Below are positions 40,135 through 52,083 of a DNA stretch of 64,000 nt, one piece after another. The stretch is taken from contig JAJJXM010000010.1 in assembly GCA_024516155.1 (NCBI GenBank), positions 1-64,000 on the forward strand, written 5' to 3'. Source of the stretch: Pyronema omphalodes. Taxonomy: Eukaryota; Ascomycota; Pezizomycetes; Pezizales; Pyronemataceae. Under the pieces are notes generated by a model, which saw nothing but the letters and a program-made list of their open reading frames with translations, was not told the origin of the DNA and did not search any database. The translations under genes were made by a program, and so were the position numbers. The stretch's first letter is position 1, and each line of letters opens with the position of its first letter.

Positions 40135-40495
40135 GGCTTCTGACAGTCAGTCTCGGGATGCTATGGATGCTTCTCAACGGGATCCTCCTGTTGAAGATCA
40201 TTCAGGGAAAAGTGTCATTCAATACTGGGTTTCTAAGCGTCTGGAAGCACCTTGGAAGGACCTAGCACGTATGGCGCTGGAATATTTAACCATACCGGCG
40301 ATGTCTGCTGAGCCAGAGCGTGTTCTCAGCGGTGATAAACTTACTATTAGCGACGGCTGCTGCAGCCTCAGTGATGACGCTATCAGTGCTTCGGAAGGCC
40401 TGCAAAGTTGGTCAAGAGATGGTCTTATTACCGCGGCATCAACTCAGTTAAGTGACCTCCATGATATGCTCTCGGCGCTGTCGAAGCCACGATAG
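40135..40495 (+). pseudogene. hAT transposase, C-terminal dimerisation part
   Basis: This is the continuation of the hAT gene broken at 21670. The codons on either side of Gyp1 join in phase, reading RHWL then QASDSQSRD across the target site. It holds the hAT C-terminal dimerisation region: VIQYWVSKRLEAPWKDLARM, ALEYLTIPAMSAEPERVLSG and CCSLSDDAISASEGLQSW. The gene ends with TAG at 40493-40495. Terminal inverted repeats of this hAT were not identified with confidence. Confidence 0.9.
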
Positions 40496-40541
40496 CTACA
40501 TAACGAAGCAATTTTTTGTTGCGAAATGGATGGGAAATATG

Positions 40542-41347
40542 AGGGCGCGTCTGGATACGCCGAAAATGGGCGGTTTTGTCCGTTAACAGGGGTCCCTCCG
40601 TTATGCAAAATTTTGGGGTGTTTGGAAAGGACGATTTGCTCCTTTCCTTAATGAAAGCGTCCGTTACGTCGCTAAGAAATTGTCCGTCACAAGAAAGTAC
40701 CTCTCGAGGTACTTTTCATGTCCGTTACGGAACCACGTCCTACAAAAATGAAAAATTGCTCGCATCACGTGCTTCATCCCGCCCAACATTTCCGTGACTA
40801 ACCAAAAAAAATTTTTTTTTTTCATACTTCGCTTTCTGTGTTACCCTAACCACGATATCCATCATTCCCAAACCACAAACACCTCGGAAATATCCAACAC
40901 CCGAACCGTATTTGCGTCGCTCCTACACAAAATGGGTGATCTATTCAGCCCAACAGTTTTACTCACGGTTAGTCAAGGATGGTTGTGGGGTTGCGACGGA
41001 CAACTGTGCAGGCGAGAGTATGGGAAATGATCTGGGTCGTGATTCGGGTGGTTCTGATTGAGTTGACACGGTTGTGGAGCTGCGACCGAGAATTGTGCCG
41101 GAGAGTGTATGGTAATGTCTCCCGCGACCGAGGATTTTGGGCAAGATCCTCAGCGGGGAAAATTTTCCGACCCGTGCTTACACCCCGCGTTCTAAAGTAA
41201 GTTCACCTCTGTGTTTGGATAACTCATCTGATCTGGACTTTTGTGTTTGGCAAATTTGTCCGGTAGATCGCAGAGTCCGTTTCCGACCGTAAACGGATGG
41301 TCTCTTGTAACGGAAGAACCCTGAATTCTGCTATCCAGACGCACCCT
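40542..41347 (+). mobile_element. Candidate MITE with 16-bp inverted ends
   Basis: AGGGCGCGTCTGGATA at 40542-40557 faces TATCCAGACGCACCCT at 41332-41347, an inverted match with one difference. The ~806 bp between encode nothing recognisable. Inside is a near-perfect hairpin AAAGTACCTC-TC-GAGGTACTTT (40694-40715) and several TCCGTTA and GTGTTTGG repeats. No clean target duplication was seen (GGAAATAT on the left, GGAAAATAT close on the right), so the family is uncertain. Confidence 0.45.
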
Positions 41348-41732
41348 TAGGGAAAATATCGAAGTATTCACGGAAAAAGGCATAGAAAATTTGTAAACTC
41401 AGTGATATTTTGCTTATCTGCTCCAAGATCATCATCGGGAAAGCTCATGGCACTAGATATTACCCACATTGCTGTTGCAATTTCTTGCGCGGGCAAAACC
41501 TGACATGCAGTCACCTGCAGTCACCCACAGTCACCTGCGAGTCATAGGTTGTGCTCCGGCGGTCACCTATAGTCACCCACAGGCGGTCCGGTCCACAGTT
41601 TGGAAATGACTGCCAGTCCCAGTCCACACACCACATCAACGCTAATAAACCTCCACGTTTTTCGCTTCATTATCCTAATCGGGAAGTCGGAGAGAATTGT
41701 CACGGCTTCACGGAAATCACCTCTCGAGGCCC
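41348..41732. other. Non-coding spacer with short CAGTCACC repeats
   Basis: There is no gene here. At 41503-41545 CAGTCACC recurs three times at 10-12 base spacing, with further AGTCACC copies near 41570. The last part before 41733 may be the LINE-C 5' UTR, but its exact start could not be fixed. Confidence 0.4.
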
Positions 41733-43546
41733 ATGGCTCCCATGAAGCCTCCCCCCCCCTCCGCGCTTCGGTCTGACCTCCGATATGCGAATGTTTGGTG
41801 GCAGCAACTCATCCCGAGTCTCCACGCCTGCCCCCACAGCCGAAGACGACGTGTTTGGGTCCTCCGTACCCGGTACCCCCACATGTCCCAGCAAAGACGC
41901 CCCCTCCGTAGCCCCGATATCAGGTTGGTCCTCGGGTAGCTGCCTCTCATCGTGCCACAGCACCGTGAGGAAACGTGCACACATTGCGGCCTTCGGGTCA
42001 CTCATGCAAAACAAACTCCGCTTCGCACCTGCGGGGGTCTCTCAAGCCTCACCTCAAGTCAGCGTGTCCATTGTCGACAAGCTGTCAGCCCGCCTCACCG
42101 CTGCGGAGGAACGCCTGAAGGCTCTCGAAGAACAACTACGTCTCCAGGAAGCCCACCCATGCTCGTGCCTACAAGCCAACCCTGCGACACAAGTCGAGTC
42201 TCCCGCCCCTCGGCAGTCCCACCTTGCTGGCACCCAGAAGCCTGCTCAAGCAGAGCAAAACAGAATCACCTCCGTTGTCGTCGGCAAGCCCAAAGCTGCC
42301 CCCGCACCCTCCTTCCGCGCCCTCCTGCGCGCCTCCAAGCTCACTGCGGCCCAGTCTTGCGCCGCAGAGCTGAGAAACAACCTCCCTGTGCTCCCCCCCC
42401 CCTCCCGGCCCGTTCCCCCACCGGCGTGGCAGCTCGTGCCCTCACGCAAACAGAAGCAAGCCTCTCAGCGCCCCGGTGACTTGTCCTCCCCCGATAAAAA
42501 CCTCGCCGCTGAAGATGGCCGCATGATCTTCACCTGACAAGAAGGCACCCGCTCCTCCTCAAGGCCAGACCAGGAGTTCACCGCCGCTGTCAACGTGTGC
42601 CTGCACCACCAGGGTGCCCCTCATTTCCATCGTTTGCCTCGTGTCTTCAGAAACTCGAAAGGCACGATCACCGCCACCACCAACCCAGGAGTGAGAGCGG
42701 ATACGCTGATCACATGTTATCGCTGCGAAATCCTGAACGCTGTCCGCGAAGTCCACGGCTTTGTGGTAAACGTAAGACCCATAGACAAATGGGTGAAACT
42801 GAAGGTACACGGCATTCCCCTCCATCGCTTCTTGGGGCATGGAAGAAATGGCTTGCAAAAACTGGAACCTGAGCTACAAGCCAACCATGACCAGCTCGAG
42901 GCCATTCCGGGTGCTCGCTGGTTGGGCAACAGACGTCGTATCTGTGAGCGAAATGAACAGGGCGAAATCCAGTCGTCCTCTGCGGTCTTCTCTGTAAAGG
43001 GCGATGCTTTTCGCTCGGGGAGTTCTCTTAGGCTCGTCCCGCTATCGAGTCGAACTCTTCAACCACGACTGCCCCGACAGCCAATGCTTGGGCTGCCTGA
43101 AGTTTGGACATATTGGGGACAATTGCCAAACTCCCAAGCTTCTTCGATCCCGTTTCTGTGGTCAGCACCACGCCTCGGAGGACCACAAGTGCGGTATGGT
43201 GGGATGTTCCACCCCCAAGGGACTCCCGTGTCAGCTCTCGAAGGAGTCTGCCCGCTGCGTCAACTGCAAAGGCAACCATTATGCCAATGCATGCAGCTGC
43301 CCCTCCCGTCTCGGAGGCTTCGCCCTGGCTCGACATGGCCGTCAGACGTCCTCCTCGTCGGACCAGGCTTCACCCGCAGCGAATGGATCACAACCCGATC
43401 TAGACGTCTCCTCCACCGAATCTGATGGCCCCGTCGAATGCTCAGCCACGGAAAGCACATAGGCCAATACAACCTCCCGTCCGGCAGCCACGTCATCTGA
43501 CCCAGACGCCATGGTCGATGCCGAAGTGCCGGACAACCCACAATGA
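41733..43546 (+). pseudogene. LINE-C ORF1, broken
   Basis: The first ATG is at 41733; the frame shifts near 41780. The body from 41785 has a short coiled coil (VDKLSARLTAAEERLKALEE), then a TGA near 42535. The RRM-like region follows (RNSKGTITATTNPGVRAD, WVKLKVHGIPLHRF) and a frameshift near 43005. Zinc knuckles CLGCLKFGHIGDNC and CVNCKGNHYANAC come next. The end is again in another frame (VDAEVPDNPQ) and its TGA overlaps the ORF2 ATG as ATGA (43543-43546). It is homologous to LINE-D and LINE-E ORF1 and not functional. Confidence 0.82.
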
Positions 43547-46500
43547 TAAAGTGCCTCACAGTACTTCAGCTAAATTGCCGGAAGAGTGGTGAGGCTCTAA
43601 CGGCGGTGATGGAGTGCGGACCCGCTCTGCGGGCGGATGTTGTCCTAGTTCAAGAACCCCCCACTTTCGAAGGCTGGCGACTCCAGCTCATGATTTCCTC
43701 TGGGGAGGAAGGGTCTTGACGGGAAGACGAAAGGATTTACCGTGGCAGCTCCGTCCACAGGAGGACTTAGCTGGGCCCGGGGAAGGTTACCTCCAGGTAT
43801 TGGACGTCACGTGCAGAGGTCATAAACAAGTACGCATAGTAAATCTTTATGACGCTCCGCAAACTGAAGATGGAGTGCGCCTGCTCGCAAGGCGGACTGG
43901 CGCAGCATCATAGGATGTGGGACCATTCTGGTTGGTCATTTCAACGCTCACGACAGAAGATGGAAGCCGCTATGCGTGCGACCACTCCATCACCAGTTGT
44001 TGGAAGATCTGATGGACTGTTTCGATCTTCGGTATGTCGGTGACGGGAAAGAAACACACCCAAACGGGACAGACCCGACACAGCGTGATCGCTTGAGTCC
44101 TAACGACGATGGAGCTGTAAGCTCACGTGGCTGCGAGGTTGCTCGAGGACCCAAACCACACTACAACTTCCGATCATGAGGTCCTGATCTGGAAGGTAGA
44201 CTCGGTGACGGTTCCGGAGGACTCTGACGCCTCGACTAGAGGTTGGGCCGTGGGAGAATGGTTGGAGAGCGAAGACGGAGTGCAGAAAGCGGCATCAGAT
44301 TATCGCCATCGAAGCGAACCCAGACTGCTCCTGTCTGATCACTGCTCTGAGATATGTAGAGGAAGAGATGGTTTGGGTTCGACATCAGCTGGTGGAAATG
44401 CTGCATACCGATGCCAGAAAAATCCGTATCACCTCTCCCTCAAAAAAGTGGTGGCACCCCGACATGAAGGCCGCACGCAGTGAATACGGACGGAAAAAGA
44501 GAGCCGTTGAACGAGGCTTGTGCACGGTAGACGAGGAGCATCACCTGCACAACGCCTACCTCAACACCCAACGTCGTCACAAACGGGAGTGTTGGGTCTC
44601 GTTCCTCGAGGAAGCCAACTGGGAAGCCGTTTGGAAGGTCCTACGCACAATCAAACCGCGAAACCCTACCGTAGATGGGTCTCTCGAAGACAAAGAGGGC
44701 AACCAGACTGATGAGGAGGACGCCAAACGCCGAATGCTAGCTGAAGTTTCTTTTCCCCCGCCCGAACCCGTATTCAGGCCACAGTGGTAATACAGGTCCC
44801 TCAGAACGCACATTCCGACGAGTGACGGAGGAACTGGTCTCCGGTTCGAGCCACGGTCAGACCAATTCCAAAGCTCCGGGTGGTGACGGCTTAGGAGTAC
44901 CCATCTTCAAAGCCTTGATTAAATGGGATCCGGACCGAGTGACATCTATTGGTTATCAGTGCGTAGGGCCCGAATTCCACCCAGCTAACTGGAAAACCGC
45001 GAAGGGGGTATGTATTCCCAAGCCGGGCAAGGCCTCCTACTGCAAGGCAAAACGTTTTCGAATAATGTCCCCCTTGAGTTGTCTCGGAAGATTAGTCGAA
45101 AAGGTCGCAGCTACCCTCATCACGGAGGAAGCTGAACGGTTAACCGTCTTCCACGCAGGGCAATTTGGTGGTAGAAAAAGCCGCTCTGCTGCCGACGCCG
45201 CAGCTGTCCTGATCGAATTGGTGGAGTTCGCCTGGGAAAAACAAAAGATAGCGGGAGCCCTGATGATGGACGTTAAGGGAGCTTTTCCCACTGTTAATGT
45301 GGTTGCCTCATGAGAAGGATGCGGCGTGCAGGCATGGACGAAGGTTATGTTATGTGGGTATCGTCGTCCATGAGCTACCGCAGGGTCGAAATCTCACTCA
45401 GTGGTGAGACGGCCAAACCCATAGAAACGAACACCGGCTCCCCCGGGGGTCCCCCGTGTCTCCGGTTCTTTTCCTGATCTACATAGCTGACCTAGCCGAC
45501 TATGTAGAATCCTGAGTCCCTGACGTCACAGGCCTATCCTTTGTCGATAATGTGACCTGGATGGTGGTGGGTGACTCTGCCCCGTGAGGTATCCGATAAG
45601 CTCGAGCGCTGTGCGAACCCTTGCTCCTGGTGGGCCTGTACCGATGCCGTAGTGTTCGACAAGGAAAAGACAGAAGCCATGGTTTTCTCCCGACGACGAG
45701 GAGAGGACAACCCCGACAACGTCACGGTCCCCGTGGGCCCTCATCAGATCCTCTTCGCCACTACAGCCATCCGTTGGCTTGGATTCTGGCTTCACCTGAA
45801 GCTCACCCTCAATCACCACCATCAAAAAGGTTGACCAAGGCGAGACAACAACACGCCCGTCTTGCGAGGCTTTGTCGAGCCCAGGGTCTTCGTCTGGGGA
45901 GTACAGCCAACCTACAAAAAGCGGTTGTTCAGTGCGTTGCCATGTACGGCGCCGAAATCAACGCAGTCTGACGCGTCAAGGGCAAGAGCTCGGGTCGCAC
46001 TGCTCGCCTACAGCTACTCCTGACCAAGAGGGGTTGGGCAGTCACTGGATGCTTCAAAACCACTCCGCACGGCTTCTTGCTGGCTGAGAGCGCCATGCGC
46101 CCAGCGGAAGCTCTCATGAAGGGACGAGAAGCAAACTGTAGTTCACGGCTTCTCACTCGTCCCTGCCCTGCCGCCCCCCGCCCCAACCAGCTGGTAGCAA
46201 ACCATCCCCGATCGCTGCCGCCATCAATCGCTTGCTGAAGCGCACAGAAAACACATGCGGGTTTACTGCAGTCGAAAAAGTAACGGTTCCTGACCGCTTC
46301 CGTCGTTTCCCCGTAGTCATCGCTCCAAGGGCTGAAGCAGAGACTTTTGCCCGGAATTGGAAAAACCTCACTTCCACGACGTGCGTATGAACAGGCGGCT
46401 CCCGCATGGAGGGTCACACAGGAGCGGGAGTAGTTCGCTGTATTAATGAAGCCTTCCGCTCCTCGCAGCATTCCTCAGGCCGCGACACAGAGGTCTTGGA

Positions 46501-47319
46501 TGCTGAGCTTTACACCATCTGGTGGGGACTCAAGGAATTCCACTCGAACCAGTTCTGGGACCCCGATTCCGACACCAGAGCGATCATTTTCTCAGACCCC
46601 CAAGCTGCCCTAAAACGTCTGAAAACTGACGCACCTAGTCCAGCCAAGAGCTCGCCAAACTCATCTCACTCGAAGCCTACGACCGACTCTGTTATTCTGG
46701 TATCGAGGTGGAATTTCACTGGATTCCTGGACACAGCGACATCCCAGAAAACGAAGAGGCGGATCGTCTAGCAAAGGAAGCGTCGAGGCATCGCTGCGCA
46801 TCCCTAATGCTTCAACGCTGCGACGACCCGGTGTGTGCCGTCCCGGCGTGGCGACCCTGGTGCACCTCAACCGGATCGCCACGGAGACGACATCATCCAT
46901 CACTCGCCGATGGATCAGGCAACAAACCTTGAACAGCCGTTCTTTCGTCCCACGCCAGAGATGCGCAATCTGCCCTGAACTGGGCGACCTTCCCAAAGGG
47001 ATGAGCAGCTGTCTTCCTCCAGCTAGCTTCGGGCCATGCTCTCATCGGCACCCAGCTGGTGCGTGTGAAGAAACAGGAATCCGACCGGTGCTGGTGGTGC
47101 CAGTCGGACAAAAGACAGACCAGAGGCCAGCTCTTCAGAGAATGCCCCCGCAGGCGTAATGAATTCAAAACACTTGAAGAGGAGGTAGAGAGGATCAGGG
47201 GACGAAGAGTGAGGCCAAGAGGAAGGCTTAAAGTGGTGGATTTATTCAGGGACAATCGGCACACGAAAGGCATCATGGAATTTTTATCTGCGCCGGACAT
47301 AGGCAGACGATATGTGTAG
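43543..47319 (+). pseudogene. LINE-C ORF2, broken; RT active site FVDN
   Basis: It starts MIKCLTVLQLNCRKSGEAL, the APE endonuclease start seen in LINE-D. Endonuclease, RT and RNase H blocks are scattered over several frames. Examples are APGGDGLGVPIFKALIKWD, MMDVKGAFPTVN, LFLIYIADLADYV, LDAELYTIWWGLK and FHWIPGHSDIPENEEADRL. The C-terminal CWWCQSDKRQTRGQLFRECP cluster and GRRYV end are well kept. The RT catalytic motif reads FVDN near 45537-45550 where LINE-D has FVDD, so the second Asp is lost by a GAT-to-AAT change. With more than six frame breaks it is long dead. Confidence 0.85.
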
Positions 47320-47553
47320 GCACGGGTGGGAGGGCCAGGTGTTTGGAACACCATTTGTACTGTTTTCTTTACTTATCTCATTGATTTTTACGTGGCTTTC
47401 TTTTGTTATTCAGGGGGGGACTCAGTAGACGAATCCTGGAACTATGCAAGTTTCGGCAAGGGGTTGGATTTTCCTTTCTGTTTTTTCTTCATTTTTGTCT
47501 TACTTATTTTTCGGGGACATCACGGGGGGCAGGAGATTAGGGAGCCTCTTTAG

Positions 47554-47615
47554 GTGGTTTCAACCACGAGGACAGGAAAAGTGGATTTAGATTTACGCAT
47601 AGGCCTTAAAGGCCT
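47554..47615 (+). other. LINE-C 3' UTR paired hairpins
   Basis: GTGGTT-TC-AACCAC (47554-47567) is followed 33 bases later by AGGCC-TTAAA-GGCCT (47601-47615), just before the tail. LINE-D has the same pair with matching base-pair changes. They are probably the RNA recognised by the element's reverse transcriptase (inference). Confidence 0.65.
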
Positions 47616-47772
47616 CGAACGGTGCATCGATTGAAATCACAATCAAAAATTTAATTAAACCGGTCCCAGTCCAAGCGCCGGACCGGACAGTGATATGTAG
47701 TCCAGTCCGGTCGGCAACCAGGACTGGACCGGACGGACCGTGGGGAGCTCTGGTTGAGATCTCCTGTGATAA

Positions 47773-48040
47773 TGCATCAACACAGGTGGGCAAGGGTGGT
47801 GAGCGCGCGGGATATGGTATAGGTTTTGGGGGTGTGGTCACATTCGTTATAGATGTTGAGGAGGTAAAAAGAGGGGATGACCTCAGTGCTGATCTCAAGG
47901 ACCTGGAGGCCAGCGTCTCCGCGGACATCTGGCCTGGGCGTGACTCGAACGTGTGGATTAAGCCGGGAGATATACGTGGCAGTGCAGGTGACCTTATGGT
48001 GGGCACGACGGGGTATGACAGGGATAGTGGAAAATAGCAT
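47773..48040 (-). pseudogene. Relic of LINE-B-like ORF2, endonuclease part
   Basis: On the minus strand ISRLNPHVRVTPRPDVRGD, LQVLEISTEVIPSFYLLNIYNE and YTISRALTTLAHLC match LINE-B ORF2 (ISRLNPHVRVTPRPDVSGD, LQVLEVSTTLIPSFYLLNIYNE). Only ~85 codons of the endonuclease remain. The neighbouring 47661-47772 carries several copies of GGTCCGGT-like and CCAGTCC motifs in both orientations, with no gene. Confidence 0.75.
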
Positions 48041-51000
48041 AAGCTGCTCGACTGTTATCTAATGCACTCACGATCATGTGGTGTGTTTCCTCTACATTCC
48101 AGAACTACCATGAGCACCAACATCTACAGCTGCGATGGAATGTGTGGCGCACTAATCATGCTCACAGCAACACACTGAGACACAAGACATGCAAGTAGCC
48201 TTCCTTGGTTGGAAACCTGGATCTAAGACTGAACAAAAGTGGGATCCTGTTGTTTCTGACAGTGGTCATACACCCCGGCCAGAACCTGAATCCCGCTATC
48301 CTGGGCCAGAGGCTACCACCGAAAAGCGAAGGGAAGGCTCCGGCAGTGTGACACTTGACAGAGAATGATAAGAGTCTGATGCTGCCGATTCCAGAATACA
48401 TGTGACGCATTGGTGTCAATGGTTGGGTTACGGTGAATGAAGTGTGGCCCGCAGGGAACCGATGGCCGCACAGAGCAAAATGCTAATAAGATATTGTATG
48501 GCATTGGATACAATTAAACAAGCATATCTTGTAAGGGTGCAAGCACTGAGATGAGACCTGGTTGCAAAAACAGTACATAGATGGTGAAATGCCGGAATCC
48601 TACAGGGGGATTGACCGAACTGTCCGATTTTACACCAGCGAAGGAGATTGACCCGGACATCGAGCAGAGTCTTGGAATGTCAACAATGAACAATGTGTAA
48701 GACAATGATTCTCATGCAGCGCATGAGGATGGTGCTGATGAGAAGTCTGGATGTGGGTTGACAGTGCAGCTGGGAATCACATGTGTGGAGCTTGTGCACA
48801 CACCTTGTGAGCAGGTCACCCAGCAGATTTCACAGCCCGCAACACCTGTAGGTCACATCAGCTCAGCAATACAAAACGTCAACCTGCTAGACTGGGGTTC
48901 AACATTTGACAAGGTGGAGATCATGCACGTTTTGCAAAGCCAGCTACAAGCTGGGAAGCCCAGGGCTGTCAGGTGGTGGAAGACAACTGAAAACTCCATG
49001 AGAAGTATGAGTGTAAGGTTGAGGCACTCCAAGATGAGGTGCCGGATATTGCTACCATGAGGTTGTAGCTATGCCTTTAAGCAGCAGGTGCCATGATTGC
49101 TATTCATATCTGCACACCTGAATGTGTGATGGGAGCTTCTCCCGCCTGCACTTATTCCTCCCAAATTGGACATGTTGGACTAGGAAATACCTGGAAGAAT
49201 ACTCTGGAACATTCAATTGAATGTCATCAGAGTGGGGGAAATATCATGTAGGTTGAATTATTTCATTTTATTAGTTTTTTCTTTCGTTGTTGTGGTTTTT
49301 TGTTGTTTTTCTCTTGGGTGTTTTTTTTGTGGTGTTTTGTTGTGTTTTGTCTTGTTTTGTTTTGGGTTTTTTTTTCTAGATTCTGTAGGCAGCAACATCG
49401 ATGAATCTGCTGACGCGATCATTGCTCCAGATATTGATGAACTTCGGATCTGTAAAGGTCTTATGGACGGCAGGCCTGATCTCTGTCCAGACACCAAAGT
49501 ATGAGGTGCACATCGATTCACGCAATCCTGGCGCATGCATTCTGCAGTCAAGCCACAATATTAGCAAAAGCTCGTTGATTCGAGCATGGTTCTGAAGGCA
49601 TTCACATCGGAAGCATGCAAAGGGGCCTTCTAGACATTGCATGTCCCTTTCTGCAGGCAGTTGATTTGAAACCGATTGCTCAAAGGTGTTTCTTTGGTGC
49701 AGAGCAGTGTGTGGAGTGATGGAATACTGAAGACGGTTTTTTGCAGTGCTGTATGCAGCATTGAAGGAAAGCCTGCATGACTGGTTGTTGAACTGTATGG
49801 CGATCAGGACATTTCCTGCAATGGTGTTGTGAATCAGCTGGGCATACATACTGAAAAAAATGGCAGGATGCAGGTAGCTCCTCAGAGCATTGACTGCGGC
49901 ATCGATAGTTGTATCATCTGGAACAAATGCAGAAAGGTGTGGCATGAAGCCACCACTGCACCACCCATTGAAGTATGCATTCGCAATCCATCATAATGCT
50001 CCATGATTTGGCAACAGACAGGTGAAGTGCATTGGCACACCAAGAACTGTCAGTGACAAGGGGATCGCGAGTGCAGATGTCCTGGGCAAACTGTGCGTGT
50101 CCTTTTCTCTCAAGCCAGGTTAAACAACCATCGGGGATTTTGCACGCTGCTTGGAGCAGGCATTTCTTCGCAAAGTGGGTGTATTGGGGATAAACAGTGG
50201 CTGTAAGGGTGAGTATTTAATGAAGGGTTGGTTTGCAATGGTGGGCTGGAGGCAGTGCAACACCGCCGCAGAAGCACCAGAACCATTAAGGGGGTACGCT
50301 GCTGCGGAGTCTTGTGCTCTTGATATTCTCATCAGAGCCGGGAATGGGTAGTGTGTCGCACCGCTGCATGAATGGCAACAGGCGCAGCTAAAAGGAAGTT
50401 GTGTTGAGGCCCATCCTTGCAATGAAGCCATCATCATTCCCACCAGCATGCATGAACTGCCAGGGAGGACAGATTCAATATGTCGGAATGGAATCTGCTC
50501 TTGTTAGGTCGAAGCACGTGGCTCAGTGGTGTTCCTGATTTTGCTCAGCATGAATAAGGTTGTGCAGTGTGAGAGCAAGTTCCTGGCATGGCTAGGTGCT
50601 GCGCTGCAGAGCCAGAAGAAGGAAGGTATGTTCATTTAAAAGACTCTTGAGTTCAGCAGTGGCATTGAGGGCCAAGCGTCCAAGCTGTGGGTCAGAATCA
50701 CGCAATCAAGGTCAACTTATGCTTGCATCTACATGCTATTGAACAAATCCATACATAAGGTGAAGGGTGCCTATCTATGGCCAAATCCAACATTGCAAAT
50801 GGCAGACATGCATACCCCTATCCAGGGCACGTCAAAGATGCAGTTGGGTGCCAATGGGGGTGCTGAAAGTTTGCCCGTACACTGTGCGACATTATGTTGG
50901 AGTCCTGTCGGAGGCTAACCACCCTTGCCATGGTTGTGTTATCCTGAAACCATATTTCCAAATCATGGGAACGTGCTGGGGTCAGAGACATGGTTTTGCA

Positions 51001-51911
51001 TATTACCAAGGATCGTGGTGGGTTGGGAGGCAGGTTGAATATTTCATGAAGCGATGGGGGGCTTTGGTCTGAATCGGAGGCATGGGCCGTGATATAGGGC
51101 TTGAGATGAAGCCATGGGTAGTTTGTTCAATCTTCTGATTCGGAAATTTCAACTGATTTTAGGAGTTTGTTCAGCATTGTGGTTTCCTGTGTTTGATGGT
51201 TTGGAGCTTTTGTCCCACTGCACTCAAAACTATGATATGCAGTGATATTTCATGATCCTCATCTCCTTTCCCTGGTAACTATCAGGCTGGACTGGAAGTC
51301 AGACCAGGCGTAGGTGGTTTCAAATTCCGTAATGGCAAAGGATCATCAAAACATTATGCGCAAGTGTTTCCGATGTGTTCTCACACCGAGTATGTGGAGG
51401 ATATCACAAGCCACCAGCGTTCCAGCTCTGATTTCGCGACAGGAGGCAGCATGCTGTTCTCATAGCTCATATCATATCTGGCCAATCACAAAGTGCGACA
51501 ATGCGATGTCCCTGTAGATTTGTCCCAACTCTGAATATGTTGGACATACCGAGGGTATCTGAAGTATTACGCTCCCTGAGGATATCCGGTAAATCAATGG
51601 CAGGAGCAGATGCCAAATGTTTTTTGCGGTATCTCATGAGTGACGATTGGCTCAGGTTAGCCGAACCCTAAACTTGTTGCTTGCCAGCCAGTCCTGTTTG
51701 TGACCTCGGAGGGGATATTGGCTGCGCTACTGTGGGTTCTTTAGCTTCCTGTCTTCATTCGCCACGGAAGGCAGTGTACAGTATACCTCTGGTTTGGTAT
51801 TCCCGGGATAACGTAGGTGAGTCTTTTAAGGGAAAGGTAAACATCAGCACCACATCACTTAGGTTTCGTACATACCTTTGTATCTCGGTTGGGTTTTTTT
51901 TTTTTTTTTAG
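48041..51911. other. Long unassigned region, no recognisable gene
   Basis: Nothing in this ~3.9 kb matches the other elements. It is moderately AT-rich, with a T/G-rich low-complexity block (49265-49380) and a T18 run near 51893-51910. Short minus-strand frames with many Cys, His and Trp (for instance in 50120-50449) suggest an old protein-coding element broken by stops, but no family could be named. The T-run may lie close to the LINE-E 5' end. Confidence 0.35.
49376..49945 (-). CDS. Unknown 189-residue frame, possible remnant
   Basis: An ATG at 49945 opens 189 codons on the minus strand, the longest frame in this region. Segments such as AAVNALRSYLHPAIFFSMYA and INELLLILWLDCRMHAPGLR look protein-like (mixed hydrophobic and polar, few repeats), and the sequence has several Cys. 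I do not recognise the family. Neighbouring minus-strand frames have similar composition, so it may be the best-kept piece of a decayed gene. It may also be chance: the T/G-rich block just beyond its C-terminus is low complexity. Confidence 0.25.
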   Translation of the reverse strand: MPHLSAFVPDDTTIDAAVNALRSYLHPAIFFSMYAQLIHNTIAGNVLIAIQFNNQSCRLSFNAAYSTAKNRLQYSITPHTALHQRNTFEQSVSNQLPAERDMQCLEGPFACFRCECLQNHARINELLLILWLDCRMHAPGLRESMCTSYFGVWTEIRPAVHKTFTDPKFINIWSNDRVSRFIDVAAYRI

Positions 51912-52083
51912 TCTTATGAAAAGCATTGTTAAAGATTAAGTATTTGGAATAATTGGTGATAAGACGGTACAAACCGCACAACATCAACCTCCACCTCCAC
52001 TTTTCTCGAGAATCGAATCTTCCCTTTCTTTGTCGGAACTGGCAACGAAAAAACCCGAATCGGTTACCTGCCTAAAGGGAAAA

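Larger units (their letters stand above)
41733..47660 (+). mobile_element. LINE-C, decayed non-LTR element of the LINE-D type
   Basis: Order and sequence match LINE-D: ORF1 with RRM-like region and zinc knuckles, ORF2 with endonuclease, RT and RNase H, then a short 3' UTR with two hairpins and an A-rich tail (47631-47660). Many frameshifts and stops are present. The 5' boundary is not resolved and no target duplication was found. Confidence 0.85.

Noticed and set aside
47690..47765. GGTCCGGT/CCAGTCC motifs as a regulatory array
   Set aside because: The copies are irregular and mixed in orientation, and a similar motif lies near 41590 before LINE-C. They are more likely part of the original LINE-C target DNA or of simple sequence.
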